Shown: positions 42,123-51,767, counted from the first letter of the stretch. The stretch is DNA of 64,000 bases from Cohnella thailandensis (GCF_014212135.1 NZ_JACJVQ010000008.1:62001-126000), one strand, 5' to 3'. Notes: generated from the sequence alone by a model not told the origin. Numbers and translations are program-made.

Positions 42123-43811
42123 TTAAGGTTGATAAACGCCTTTTAAATACCGATAGGTCTTGTCGTACACTTCGCGCGCCGCCGGATCCGTCGATTCCGC
42201 CGCCTTCTTGATCGTCTTGACCTGTTGGTAGAACGCCTTGAACGAATTCATATAGCCGTGCTCGGCGCCCTTATTCAAGTAAGCGTAATACTTGTCTCTC
42301 AGCGCGGGATCCGTCAGGACGCCGTCCGACATCTCCATCTCGACGCCCATGCCGTGATCGTACGCCGCTTGGGCGATCGTGTCGAGGCGTTCCGCGGTCG
42401 TATTCTGGAACAAATAATTGGGCTGCATGAGGGCCGTGTCGAAACCGACCTCGTTCCAATCGCTCCACCCGCGCGCGAAGTAATACGGAATCCACTGCAG
42501 CTTTGCCCCTTTGCCATGCACGTAATCGGAGACGAGGCGGATCAGATCGTCCTCGCTCTCGCTCGTCTGCCGGGATAGAAACTCGTTGAACCAGTAGAAC
42601 GCCGACAGCGTTATATTCTCGTAGCCTGCATCCTTCCACCGTGCGTACGCCTCGTCTACGTACCACTTCACGACCTTGGCCCGATTCTCGAGCGCCTTGT
42701 CCTCCCCGACCTCCGCCGCGTTCAGGTTCTCGCTGACCCCGTCTCCGTCCACGTCTCCGAAGTCGCTCTGATCGGGACGCGGATAAGGAATCGAGAGCAC
42801 GACCTTGGCCTCGTATTTTTTCCCCTTCTGCTTCAGTTCCTGCTTCGCCTCCGCGACCGCTTGGTCGAGAGCGCCCAGATCGTAGTCGGCACGGAAGAGC
42901 CGGTCCAGCGACTTCTCCCAATCCGCCTTGTTCGTCGGCTTCCCGGACGCTCCGTAATTGGCGCCGTTCAGAAGCGTAGCGTACTGCAGGAACAGGAATC
43001 CGTCGAACATGTAATCGACCCGGTTCATCTCGGCGTCGACATAAGACACGTAAGGCTTGAGGTCTTCCTTCGTATATGAAATCCAGTCGGCGGGCTCATA
43101 CTGCCACTCGCCGGTGTAAAGCAGCACTTGATTGGAGATGCCCGCCGCTTGCTTGGAGCCTGCCTTAGGGTAGCCGTCGTCCTTCCGGGAATGATCCGGA
43201 GTAGGGTGCGGTTTCTTGCCCGATAGATCGCGCGTGCCGAGCACCTCGATCTCGTCCATGAACACCCAGGACGTGACCGGGATTTCCGCCTTCACGTAAC
43301 GGGCCTGCTTGTCGATACCTTGGATGCAGATCGTTTGAGTGACCGGTCCGGCTTCCGTGGTTGGAAGTCGGCTGACTCCGTCTTGAAGACGCTCCCACTT
43401 CTCGCCGTCCAGAGAGACGTAATAAGCGATCTTTGACGGGGCGAAAATTCCGCTCGCATTGTCCTGCAGAACGTGGACGCCGATCCGCTCGACGGTTCCC
43501 GGCTCGCCCAGGTCGATCGTCACGATCCGGCTTCCCTGCCAGATTCGGCCGACGTACGCGGAGTTGGAGAAGGCCGTGCCGCCGTAAACGCCGTCCGTCA
43601 ACTGAAGGCCGGTATCGTCCGGATGCGCCGATTCGGTTCGGCCGAACTGAGAATCCGCCGGGTACGGCGTCTCCAGCGTATAGCTTCGGCCCAGCGCCAG
43701 ATTGACGAGCTCGGCCTCCGGCGAAGCATTCTGCGCCTGAGCCGCCGCCCCCGTTAGAGTTGCTCCCGCCGTCAATACGGCCAGTGCGCCAAGCAAGCTT
43801 CTTTTCATCAT
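42123..43811 (-). CDS. Secreted DUF4855 protein with discoidin-like domain
   Basis: A 562-residue protein with a signal peptide (MMKRSLLGALAVLTAGATLT, cleavage likely after AAAQA). A discoidin (F5/8 type C) carbohydrate-binding-like module covers about residues 30-190 (GRIWQGSRIVTIDLGEPGTV, then KQARYVKAEIPV). From about residue 215 to the end is a DUF4855-type domain (YTGEWQYEPADWISYTKEDL, ITLSAFYWFNEFLSRQ, GWSDWNEVGFDTALMQPNYL), which resembles a barrel glycosidase fold and is often suggested to be a carbohydrate-active enzyme. Last gene of the cluster, so probably an extracellular glycan-acting protein. Activity unproven. Confidence 0.8.
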   Translation of the reverse strand: MMKRSLLGALAVLTAGATLTGAAAQAQNASPEAELVNLALGRSYTLETPYPADSQFGRTESAHPDDTGLQLTDGVYGGTAFSNSAYVGRIWQGSRIVTIDLGEPGTVERIGVHVLQDNASGIFAPSKIAYYVSLDGEKWERLQDGVSRLPTTEAGPVTQTICIQGIDKQARYVKAEIPVTSWVFMDEIEVLGTRDLSGKKPHPTPDHSRKDDGYPKAGSKQAAGISNQVLLYTGEWQYEPADWISYTKEDLKPYVSYVDAEMNRVDYMFDGFLFLQYATLLNGANYGASGKPTNKADWEKSLDRLFRADYDLGALDQAVAEAKQELKQKGKKYEAKVVLSIPYPRPDQSDFGDVDGDGVSENLNAAEVGEDKALENRAKVVKWYVDEAYARWKDAGYENITLSAFYWFNEFLSRQTSESEDDLIRLVSDYVHGKGAKLQWIPYYFARGWSDWNEVGFDTALMQPNYLFQNTTAERLDTIAQAAYDHGMGVEMEMSDGVLTDPALRDKYYAYLNKGAEHGYMNSFKAFYQQVKTIKKAAESTDPAAREVYDKTYRYLKGVYQP

Positions 43812-43877
43812 CGATGTATCTCCCTTCAATGATAATTTGCGTGGAGCTTACAACCTCTATTTCGACTGCTTGACGCT

Positions 43878-44660
43878 TTAGAGCGGAAGAAGAGCCGGAT
43901 CGTGAACGGTCATGCTTACCGTCCTCTCGTCGATGAGCACGGCGTCCGGATAAGAGATTAATAACCCGTCGGCGATAGGACGATAATAGCGAATCTCCAG
44001 CGTATAGGGCGCTTGGAAATCCCGATAAGGCGGAATGCCGGCCATTCGGGCAACCGCCCGCGAAGCTCCTTCCCGGATGGCCGTGCAAGCCTGCTCCGAG
44101 GACAAATGCTCCGCCCTCTCGATTCCCGTTCCCCGCTTGGTAACGGCGGTCTCGATGCCGGGGATGAACATCCTCGCTTCCGCCGCCGCCTTGTCGTCCC
44201 CCGACAGGAAAATAACCGGCACTCCCCTCGATCCCGCGAGCACGGCCCGCGCGCCGAATTCGCCGATAAAAACGTCGTTCAGCCGGTAGTACATCACGTC
44301 GAGCGAGGAGTAAGTATGGTTGAGAGGCGCCGCCACGGTGCCCGCCATCGCATGCTGTCCGACGAACAGCATCGCGTCGTAGCTCCCTTCTTCGAGCAAA
44401 CGATACACGCTCGTCCCTGCCAAGTTGACGTACCGGCAGCCGATCAGGTCCTCCGGGTGGAGCCCGCCCGTTCCGTGGCCGTCGATCGCGTCGATCTCGG
44501 CGTTCGGATCCCTCTTCCGAATGCCGGCGACGCAAGCGTTCGCCTCCAGCGTCAGCTGCCTCATCCCCGCTTCCTTCGCGACGGGATCGGTCGTCCGCGT
44601 CTGGCCGAAGGAATCGACTCCCGCCGCCCCTTCCAAATCGGTAATAATGATATATTTCAT
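43878..44660 (-). CDS. M55 family metallopeptidase (D-aminopeptidase, DppA-like)
   Basis: A 260-residue zinc peptidase of the DppA family, which in Bacillus removes D-Ala from D-Ala-containing peptides. Seen are IIITDLEGAAGVDSFGQTR at the amino end (the metal-binding DxEG motif), EIDAIDGHGTGGLHPEDL and MLFVGQHAMAGTV. ATG 44660 is preferred; GGAGG is 11 bases away, and a TTG two codons upstream is an alternative. Its presence in a sugar importer cluster is odd and points to D-amino-acid-containing or cell-wall-derived material. Confidence 0.85.
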   Translation of the reverse strand: MKYIIITDLEGAAGVDSFGQTRTTDPVAKEAGMRQLTLEANACVAGIRKRDPNAEIDAIDGHGTGGLHPEDLIGCRYVNLAGTSVYRLLEEGSYDAMLFVGQHAMAGTVAAPLNHTYSSLDVMYYRLNDVFIGEFGARAVLAGSRGVPVIFLSGDDKAAAEARMFIPGIETAVTKRGTGIERAEHLSSEQACTAIREGASRAVARMAGIPPYRDFQAPYTLEIRYYRPIADGLLISYPDAVLIDERTVSMTVHDPALLPL

Positions 44661-44681
44661 GGCCAAATCCGCCTCCGATCG

Positions 44682-45590
44682 TTAGAGAACAACCGTCTTG
44701 CCGGTCTCCCTGCTCTCGTTCGCCGCTTCGAGGAAACGAATGATCTCGAGCGTCGTGTCCATCCCCACCGGGGGTACCCCGGTCTCGAACATCGTCATGA
44801 CCTGCTCCAGCAGGCTGGCGTAGAACGGCTTCTCCTCGGAAGGCACATGGACGAAGGAGGAATTACGCTCGCGATGAATCGCGGCCGAGAACGGGAATCC
44901 CCCGGAACGGCTTCCCCGGATCGTGCCGACGACCCCGTTCCGCCACGTACCGGCGATCGTCTCCAGATCCCCGGACGCGATAGCTTGGACACTCTCGCAG
45001 CCGGTACCCATTATCGCGTACAGCAGCTCCGCGGCATGGATGCCGTACCAGAAATACCCTCTCTGGGTCGGTTCCATGAACATCGGCGCGCAGCAGTCGA
45101 CGCCGAGCACCGCGTCGTCCGCGGGATGGCCGGTTAGCTGCTTGGTCAGAGCCTCCGCATAGCGCAGCGCCGAGGCGCTCATGACGGGCAAGCTCAACCT
45201 TCGGGCCGTCTTCGCGATAGCGGCGGCATCCTCCGAGCGGAGGGCAAGCGGCTTGTCTATGAAAATAGGCTTGCCGAAGGAAGCGATCTCTTCGAAGAGC
45301 TCCCTGTGCACTCTGCCGTCGGCGGAGAGAAGCAGAATCGCATCGCTAACCTCGGCCGCCCGGACCGGACTTTCGACGATTCGAACTCCGTGAGCGGAGC
45401 GCATCCGTTCGGCGAATCCCGCTACCCTCGAGATGCTGAGCTCGAAGTCGGGGGAGCCTCCCGGATAGGCGGCGACGACTTCGCCCCCTTGTACGTGATA
45501 CCGGTGCGACCGATCGTTCAGAAGCTCCGTAAACGCGATAGAATGGGACGTATCCGTCCCGACAATGCCGATTTTGATCCGGCCCGTCAT
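44682..45590 (-). CDS. Gfo/Idh/MocA family oxidoreductase
   Basis: A 302-residue NAD(P)-dependent dehydrogenase of the family acting on sugars, inositols and related polyols. The amino-terminal Rossmann strand is KIGIVGTDTSHS instead of the common GxGxxG, a variant seen in some cluster members. The DKPLAL block, with its catalytic Lys, sits in FGKPIFIDKPLALRSEDAAA near residue 95. ATG 45590 lies in the AGGCTAGAGGG ribosome region formed by the end of the upstream gene. It probably oxidises or epimerises a sugar intermediate. Confidence 0.85.
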   Translation of the reverse strand: MTGRIKIGIVGTDTSHSIAFTELLNDRSHRYHVQGGEVVAAYPGGSPDFELSISRVAGFAERMRSAHGVRIVESPVRAAEVSDAILLLSADGRVHRELFEEIASFGKPIFIDKPLALRSEDAAAIAKTARRLSLPVMSASALRYAEALTKQLTGHPADDAVLGVDCCAPMFMEPTQRGYFWYGIHAAELLYAIMGTGCESVQAIASGDLETIAGTWRNGVVGTIRGSRSGGFPFSAAIHRERNSSFVHVPSEEKPFYASLLEQVMTMFETGVPPVGMDTTLEIIRFLEAANESRETGKTVVL

Positions 45591-45594
45591 CCCT

Positions 45595-46611
45595 CTAGCC
45601 TCCATAGCGCAGCAGAACGCCAAGCACCTTGGACACGTCCCGCTTCATGTCGACATAAGCCTGCGGCGCTTCGTCGATCGAATATTCCTTGGTGAAGAGC
45701 GGGGCGATGCTCGTGATCCCCTCCTCCAGCTGACGGACGTACTCGGCCATGTTGCGCCCCTCCGTCCAGCGGACGTAAGACTTCGGATAATCGACGTTGC
45801 CGTCCTCGTACTGCTCGTCGTATCGTCCCGGTCCCGCGGCGCGGGCGATGATAAAATCCGCTTCCTTCTGGAAGAACAGCTCGCGCGGGAATTCGATGGG
45901 CACGTTGCCGACAAGCGCGTATTTGCCCCGGAAGGCAAGCTTCTCCATCGTCGTCTCGATGATCTTCGAGCTGTTCGAATGCGCGACAAGAGCGATGCCG
46001 TCGAACCCATGCCCTTCCGTGAACCGGGAGATCCGCCCGTCCAAGCCGGGGTCGTTCGCAAGATACGCTTCGACGCCGTACGACCGCGCGATCTCCACGC
46101 GCGCCGGATCCATGTCCGTCGCCAGCACCCGGTAATTGGCCTGCTTGCAGAATTGCACGATCAACTGGCCCAGAAGGCCGAGACCGACGACCCACACCGT
46201 CTCGCCGAATTGCAAGCCGATCCTTCTCACGCTGTGGATGGCGACCGAGCCTAAACCGACCAACGCGGCCTCCCGCAGCCAAGTCTCCGAGGATAGCTTA
46301 ACGCACAGTTGTCTCGGCACGGAGAGCTGCTCCGCATGATAAACGTAAGGACCGCCATAGCAGGCGACATAGTCGCCCGGCTTCAGGTCCTTGACCTTGG
46401 AGCCTACCGCGACGACTTCCCCGGACGCGCTGTAGCCAAGCTTGAAGCCCGCCGGAACCTCCATGTTATGAATCAGGTTCAGCTCCGTTCCCGGGCTGAT
46501 CGAGGAGTACCGGACTTTGACGAGCACCCGGTACGGCTGTTCGCCGGTCAGCGCCGGCGCTTCCGCTTCTTCCAGAACGGCCGCATGCTCGTTCACGACG
46601 ATTTGTTTCAT
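45595..46611 (-). CDS. Zinc-type medium-chain alcohol/sugar dehydrogenase
   Basis: A 338-residue MDR-superfamily enzyme. The coenzyme motif GLGLLGQLIVQFC is near residue 170, and the substrate-domain segment KVRYSSISPGTELNLIHNME takes the place of the usual zinc-site CGSD. The family therefore resembles the theta-type bi-domain oxidoreductases in sugar clusters more than classical zinc dehydrogenases. ATG 46611 follows AAGGGGGAATTC. It is adjacent to the Gfo/Idh/MocA gene (4-base gap after its stop), suggesting a two-step redox conversion of one sugar. Confidence 0.82.
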   Translation of the reverse strand: MKQIVVNEHAAVLEEAEAPALTGEQPYRVLVKVRYSSISPGTELNLIHNMEVPAGFKLGYSASGEVVAVGSKVKDLKPGDYVACYGGPYVYHAEQLSVPRQLCVKLSSETWLREAALVGLGSVAIHSVRRIGLQFGETVWVVGLGLLGQLIVQFCKQANYRVLATDMDPARVEIARSYGVEAYLANDPGLDGRISRFTEGHGFDGIALVAHSNSSKIIETTMEKLAFRGKYALVGNVPIEFPRELFFQKEADFIIARAAGPGRYDEQYEDGNVDYPKSYVRWTEGRNMAEYVRQLEEGITSIAPLFTKEYSIDEAPQAYVDMKRDVSKVLGVLLRYGG

Positions 46612-46631
46612 GGACGAATTCCCCCTTTGGT

Positions 46632-47327
46632 CTAGACGACTCCGTTGTGAGTCCAATACTCGGCGATTCGGTTCGCGAACCGCTTGGTCACCAGCTGAGG
46701 CCGCGTGATCGCCGAGCCGACCACCACGAATTCGGCTCCCCGTTCCAGCGCCAGAACCGCTTCTTCGGTGGTCCAGATTCTCCCTTCCGCGATCAGCGGA
46801 ACGGTAAGCCGGCCTCTCAGCTTGGCGATCAGCTCGAGATCCGGCCCGTCCTGCTGCGGACTGTAAGGCGTATACCCCGACAGCGTCGTCGACACGTAAT
46901 CGGCTCCGAGCTGTTCCGCCCGGATCGCCTCTTCCGCCGTAGAAATATCGGCCATCGCCTTCGCGCCGGCCCGATGAATGTAATCGATCAGACGTTTCCC
47001 GTTCTCGAGGCGATTCTCGCGATTCGTCAGATCCAGCGCGACGATGTCCGCTCCCGCCTCCAGAATGGCCCGAACGTCTTCGAGCTCGGGAGTGATATAG
47101 ATGTCGGAACCGGCGATCTCCCGTTTGATCAGCCCGATGACCGGCAGACCGACGGCCTCCTTGATCGCCCGGATGTCTTCCTTCCCGTTGCAGCGGATGG
47201 CGATCGCTCCGCCTTGCTTGGCCGCCAACGCCATGCGGACCATCGTATCCGCTCCGTATAGAGGATCCTCCGGCGCTGCCTGGCAGGATACGATCAAGCC
47301 TTTTGCCGTAAGCGGTTGAGCTGCCAT
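46632..47327 (-). CDS. nanE: Putative N-acetylmannosamine-6-phosphate 2-epimerase
   Basis: A 231-residue TIM-barrel epimerase converting ManNAc-6-phosphate to GlcNAc-6-phosphate. Family blocks are GLIVSCQAAPEDPLYGAD at the amino end, GGAIAIRCNGKEDIRAIK, DIVALDLTNRENR, DISTAEEAIRAEQLGADYVS and PLIAEGRIWTTEEAVLALER. ATG 47327 lies 8 bases after GGAGGG. This is the clearest metabolic marker in the cluster and points to an N-acetylated amino sugar; nagA, nagB and a lyase are not in the window. Confidence 0.9.
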   Translation of the reverse strand: MAAQPLTAKGLIVSCQAAPEDPLYGADTMVRMALAAKQGGAIAIRCNGKEDIRAIKEAVGLPVIGLIKREIAGSDIYITPELEDVRAILEAGADIVALDLTNRENRLENGKRLIDYIHRAGAKAMADISTAEEAIRAEQLGADYVSTTLSGYTPYSPQQDGPDLELIAKLRGRLTVPLIAEGRIWTTEEAVLALERGAEFVVVGSAITRPQLVTKRFANRIAEYWTHNGVV

Positions 47328-47369
47328 GGTCGGGTCCCTCCTCTCAAGTAGCTTCTCTGTCTTCATGAT

Positions 47370-48476
47370 TTAAGTCCGGGACCTTTCCTCGGTTAGCGCC
47401 ATGTTCGCGATCGTGCCGGCGAATCCGGCGACCTTGCGATAGGTCGTCGTCACCGGAGTCCGATCCGGAACGTCATTCTCGATGACGGGCGCGAACGCGG
47501 CAATTCCTCGCTCCTCCAGAAGACGGACGGTTTCGTTCAAGCGATTCATGGCCATCCGCTGCACTTCGGGGTCGCCGCTGACCCAGAAAGCCTTGTCGAT
47601 CTCTCCGCTCTTGCTCCAATCCCGCGCCCACCAGGGTGCTTCCGTCGCGTCCGAAGGGGGCTCCTTCATCGCATCGAGCATAGTCGCCATCGCTTCCTTG
47701 GACACTTCGTTCCACCGTTCGCGCAGAGGCTCCTCCAGCAACGGCAGCAAGCCATGAGCCAGCTCGAGGATCGTCGCCTGATAAGCCACGCTGTTGCCCA
47801 TGAAGACGGAGCCGTCCCAATTCTCGATATAAGGCCACCATCCCGCTTCGTTGCGACCGAAACGATCGGCCAAGTGGGCGACGATCTGCCTTACCTTCTC
47901 GAGATAAACGGTACGGCCGCTCGCGGCGTACGCTCTTCCGAAGGCATGGGCCGCGTACATGTCGCCGTTCAGCACGTCGAAATCGTCGTCCGGCCGCTTG
48001 AGGATAACGGCGGGATTCCGCGGCGAGACCTGCGTGAGCAGATAATCGGCCGAACGGATCAGCGCCTCCCGGGCCGCCTCGCTTCCCGCGCAGGAATACA
48101 AGTGGAACAAGCTGTCCGCGGAAGCTCCCACCTCGGCGATGTCGACTACGTCCGGTTCCCCTTTTCTCACATAGAACGGCTGTCCGAACCCGCCGCTCGG
48201 CAGCTGGCGCCGGCGCACGTCCTCGGCCAAAGCGCGGGCGATATCGAGCGAAGCCTCGGAACGATTCCGACGTCCCTCCCATACGTAGAATGCGGCGGCC
48301 GCTGCCGTCGTGCAGCAGCTCGCGCGGCTGCCCAGCTCGTCGTCGAGAATGGACCGATCTCCCGTCTCGTCGGAGCGTCTAAGCCGGCTATCGAAGTATG
48401 GCTTAACGACGGCTATGACGCGAGGGGATATCGATTCCAGAAAAGCCGCTTGGCTCGAATAGTCAGTTGAATCCAT
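47370..48476 (-). CDS. Six-hairpin glycosidase-like protein, function unknown
   Basis: A 368-residue cytosolic protein without signal peptide. Regularly spaced alpha-helical segments with Trp/Tyr/Phe-rich turns (LPSGGFGQPFYVRKGEPDVV, VLNGDMYAAHAFGRAYAASG, GWWPYIENWDGSVFMGNSVA) suggest an alpha/alpha toroid as in glycoside hydrolase families 88, 105 or 127. I cannot name the family. It lies between the MalG-like permease and nanE genes, so it may hydrolyse an imported oligosaccharide or act on an amino-sugar derivative. Catalytic acids not identified. Confidence 0.6.
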   Translation of the reverse strand: MDSTDYSSQAAFLESISPRVIAVVKPYFDSRLRRSDETGDRSILDDELGSRASCCTTAAAAAFYVWEGRRNRSEASLDIARALAEDVRRRQLPSGGFGQPFYVRKGEPDVVDIAEVGASADSLFHLYSCAGSEAAREALIRSADYLLTQVSPRNPAVILKRPDDDFDVLNGDMYAAHAFGRAYAASGRTVYLEKVRQIVAHLADRFGRNEAGWWPYIENWDGSVFMGNSVAYQATILELAHGLLPLLEEPLRERWNEVSKEAMATMLDAMKEPPSDATEAPWWARDWSKSGEIDKAFWVSGDPEVQRMAMNRLNETVRLLEERGIAAFAPVIENDVPDRTPVTTTYRKVAGFAGTIANMALTEERSRT

Positions 48477-48513
48477 AAACGCTCTCCCTCCTTTTCCAAG
48501 CTCCTCTTGTTCT

Positions 48514-49404
48514 TTATTTGGTGCCTGTCATGGTGATCCCTTGAATGAACACCTTCTGCACGAAGAAGTACAGGACGATGACCGGGATCGTGAACAGCGC
48601 GGCGGCGGCCATCAGCATGCCCCATTCCACGTCGTATTCCCCGATGAAAGCTTTCAAACCGACGGATAGTGTCCACTTGATCGGTTCATTCAGGTAAATA
48701 AGCGGCATTTGATAGTCCTTCCAAGTATTCAGGAAGACGAGCAGGCCGACGGTGAACAGGGCCGGACGGGACAGCGGCAAAATCATCTGCGAATAAATCC
48801 GGAATTCCGAAGCCCCGTCGATTTTGGCGGATTCCGTTATTTCCTGGGGAATACCCATGAAAAACTGCCTGAGCAAGAAGATATAATAGGCCGCTCCGAA
48901 GAAGGCCGGCAGAACCAATGGCCAGTAGGAATTCACCATGCCCAGCTTGTTGTACAGAACGTACATCGGAACCATCGTCGACTGCATCGGCAGCATGATC
49001 GTTCCCATCATGACCAGGAAGATGACGTTCCTCCCCTTGAAGGGGATTCTCGCCAGGCCGTATGCGGTCAAGGGAGCGGCGATCAGCTCGCCCAGCACGC
49101 ACAGCAGCGCCACGAACAGCGTATTCCACGTATACCGCAGGAAGGGAATCGCTTGCACCGCGTTCGAATAGTTCTCCCAGTACAATTTCTCCGGCCACCA
49201 GACGAAGGGCACGGCGAAGATATCCTCTATGCTCTTGACCGAGGTCTGAAGCAAATAGGCGAACGGTCCGAGGAAGCAGAGGCCGACCAAGCAAAGAACG
49301 AAATGCTTAAGCAAAGACTTGGCGATTTGTTTCCCCGTTCTTTTCTTCTTCAACGTCTTCAAGGCGAGACTGTCCGCGGAGACCGGTTCGTTTGCCATAG
49401 CCAT
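48514..49404 (-). CDS. Carbohydrate ABC transporter permease, MalG type
   Basis: A 296-residue membrane protein with six predicted segments, the EAA loop ITESAKIDGASEFRIYSQMI and carboxy end VFIQGITMTGTK, both typical of MalG-type permeases. Its ATG shares one base with the stop of the MalF-type gene (TAATG) behind GGAGGTG. No ATPase is encoded in the cluster; sugar importers of this type in Paenibacillaceae commonly rely on a shared MsmX-like ATPase encoded elsewhere. Confidence 0.93.
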   Translation of the reverse strand: MAMANEPVSADSLALKTLKKKRTGKQIAKSLLKHFVLCLVGLCFLGPFAYLLQTSVKSIEDIFAVPFVWWPEKLYWENYSNAVQAIPFLRYTWNTLFVALLCVLGELIAAPLTAYGLARIPFKGRNVIFLVMMGTIMLPMQSTMVPMYVLYNKLGMVNSYWPLVLPAFFGAAYYIFLLRQFFMGIPQEITESAKIDGASEFRIYSQMILPLSRPALFTVGLLVFLNTWKDYQMPLIYLNEPIKWTLSVGLKAFIGEYDVEWGMLMAAAALFTIPVIVLYFFVQKVFIQGITMTGTK

Positions 49405-50333
49405 TATTTGTCACCTCCGTAGTAGACCCAGCGAGCGGACGTTTTGAAGATGACGAGCGAGAACAGCATGACGACCACGAACAGAATCCAGGCCATCGCG
49501 GAAGCGTACCCCATGTTGAGGAAGGAGAACGCTTGCTGATAGAGATAGATGGAGTAGAACAGAAGCGAATTCTCGGGTCCTCCCACCGATTGCGACGCCT
49601 CGGCGAACACCATGCCCTCCGTGAAGTATTGGAACGACGAGATGAGCATCATGATCAATTGGAAAAGCGTCATCGGCGAGATGGAAGGGAACGTGATGGT
49701 CCAGAACTGCCTCCACTTGCTCGCCCCGTCGATCTCGGCCGCCTCGTAGAACATCTTGGGGACGTCCTGAAGCGCGGCCAAATACATGACGGTGATCGTC
49801 CCCGTACCCCAGAAGCCCATCAGAATAAGCGAAGGCTTCGTCCAGTCCGGATCGACCAGCCAGTTGGGCCCCATGATTCCGATCGCCTCGAGCCCCATGT
49901 TGATCAAGCCGTATTGGGAATTGAGAAGCCACATCCACAGCAGGGAGCCGGCTACCGCGGGAACGAGCGTGGGCAGGAAATAAATCGTTCTATAGATGCT
50001 CTGGCCTTTGACCTTCGCGTTCAACAGCAGAGCCATCAATAAAGCGTATGCCATGTGGGGCACGACGCCGACTATCGTAATATAGAGGGTGTTGTACATG
50101 GACTTGTAGAACTTGTCGTCTTGGAACAGATCCTTATAATTGCCGAACCCGACCCACTCCGGAGGCTTGAACAGGTTGTACTCCGTTAAACTGTAATAGA
50201 AGGAAGCCAGGATAGGATAAAGCTGAAAAATCAAGAAGCCGATAATCCAGGGACTCGTAAACAGCAAACCTTTCACCAGAAGCTTCCGCTCTCTCTTGCG
50301 AATGCCGACCGCATTGCCGCTGACTTTCGCCAT
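49404..50333 (-). CDS. Carbohydrate ABC transporter permease, MalF type
   Basis: A 309-residue membrane protein with six predicted segments: LLFTSPWIIGFLIFQLYPIL near the start and the EAA loop MFYEAAEIDGASKWRQFWTI. ATG 50333 follows AAAGGAGGAGGGG. Partner of the MalG-type permease. Confidence 0.93.
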   Translation of the reverse strand: MAKVSGNAVGIRKRERKLLVKGLLFTSPWIIGFLIFQLYPILASFYYSLTEYNLFKPPEWVGFGNYKDLFQDDKFYKSMYNTLYITIVGVVPHMAYALLMALLLNAKVKGQSIYRTIYFLPTLVPAVAGSLLWMWLLNSQYGLINMGLEAIGIMGPNWLVDPDWTKPSLILMGFWGTGTITVMYLAALQDVPKMFYEAAEIDGASKWRQFWTITFPSISPMTLFQLIMMLISSFQYFTEGMVFAEASQSVGGPENSLLFYSIYLYQQAFSFLNMGYASAMAWILFVVVMLFSLVIFKTSARWVYYGGDK

Positions 50334-50402
50334 CGCCCCTCCTCCTTTCATCAAGTCGCAAGCGGACCGCGCGGCCGCGGTCCGCCACATGCCGGTATGG
50401 AT

Positions 50403-51767
50403 TTACTTGCCGTCAGCGAGCGGTTGAATCTTCTTCGCGACGTTGTCCATCGCTTCTTGAGCCGATATCGTGCCCTTGAGGGCCTTCTCCGTCTCCTCCG
50501 TCAGAGCCTGGAGGTATTCGTTGATATAAGCGCTGTTCGGGAAGCCGTTCAGGTTCTCGCTCTTCGCGCGCTCGTAGAACTCCCACATCGTCTTGTTCTC
50601 TTCCACCATCAGGCGCTCGTCGCTCAGGGCGGCCGTAATGGTCGGAATAACGTGCGCTTCGAGCGAATATTTGACCTGCGCGTCCGTTGTCATCAGGTAT
50701 TGCATGAATTCCCACGCCTCGTCCGCATGTTTAGCCTTCTGAGGAATGAAGACCGCTCGCGGGCTGACCATGCCGGATCCCTTCAGCTCGGGACGGTCGG
50801 CCGGATAAGGGAATGCCGCGACGCCGATCGGGCCGTCTTCTCCGCGCTCCGGCATGAAGTTGTATTCCCAGCCGATGTACATGGCGAGCTGCCCCGTAAG
50901 CAGCGGATCCTGCGGCGTGCCGCGCTTGCCCATGCCGGACTTGAATTTGTCGATTTGGTTCTGTCCGAATTCTTCATAGAAGGAACGTTGATATTCGATC
51001 GACTTCACGTTCGCTTCCGCGTTAGGCGTTACTTTGCCGCTGTCGTCCAGCCAGGACCCGCCGAAGACGACCGGCCAGAAGACATTGTCGATCCACGGAT
51101 AATCCGGAATGAAGCCGATTTGCGTAATATTGCCGCTATCGTCCTTCTTGGTCAGCTTCTTCGCGTAGTCGAACATCTCTTCCAGCGTCTCCGGCGGCTT
51201 GGTCAGCCCCGCGTCCGCGAAGTCTTTCTTGTTGTACATCAGCGAGTTCGCCATGCTCATCGTGAACGGCATCGCGTAATACTTGTCGTTGATCTTCATC
51301 CGGTCCATGGCCGCTGGAACGACGGAGCCGATATCGAAGCCGGACTGCGAGATCTTATCCGTCAGATCGAGCACCGCTCCGGCGTCCGCCCAAGGTCCGA
51401 TATTGTTCCAATAGGTCAGCAGGATATCGGGCGCCGCGCCTCCGGAGATGGCCGTCAGCTGCTTGGTCGGATCCTGGTTGCCCAGCATCTTGACCGTGAT
51501 ATGATCGTTCGTCTGGTTGAATTGGTCGACCAGAGCCGTGATCGGACCCGCATCCTGATCCGAATACGTCGTCCAGAAGGAGATCTCCACCTTCTCCTTC
51601 GGAGCCGAGCTTTCGCTTGCGGGCGAAGAAGCGTTCGTGGCAGAGCCGGAGCTAGCGCCGGGACTAGCGTTCTCCTCGTTATCGTTAGAACCGCAGCCCG
51701 CCAGAAGAGATAAAGATAAAATCGTCGACCCCGTAATCGCCATCGTTTTTTTGCCGAACATGGACAT
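50403..51767 (-). CDS. Carbohydrate ABC transporter solute-binding lipoprotein (family 1)
   Basis: A 454-residue lipoprotein with lipobox LLAGC (Cys25), a Ser/Ala-rich linker and a family 1 sugar-binding core (ISFWTTYSDQDAGPITALVD, FTMSMANSLMYNKKDFADAG, HADEAWEFMQYLMTTDAQVK). ATG 51767 follows GGGAGGCG. The 185-base gap upstream carries a TATAAA box on the minus strand near 51890 without a good -35, as expected for an activated promoter. Confidence 0.92.
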   Translation of the reverse strand: MSMFGKKTMAITGSTILSLSLLAGCGSNDNEENASPGASSGSATNASSPASESSAPKEKVEISFWTTYSDQDAGPITALVDQFNQTNDHITVKMLGNQDPTKQLTAISGGAAPDILLTYWNNIGPWADAGAVLDLTDKISQSGFDIGSVVPAAMDRMKINDKYYAMPFTMSMANSLMYNKKDFADAGLTKPPETLEEMFDYAKKLTKKDDSGNITQIGFIPDYPWIDNVFWPVVFGGSWLDDSGKVTPNAEANVKSIEYQRSFYEEFGQNQIDKFKSGMGKRGTPQDPLLTGQLAMYIGWEYNFMPERGEDGPIGVAAFPYPADRPELKGSGMVSPRAVFIPQKAKHADEAWEFMQYLMTTDAQVKYSLEAHVIPTITAALSDERLMVEENKTMWEFYERAKSENLNGFPNSAYINEYLQALTEETEKALKGTISAQEAMDNVAKKIQPLADGK

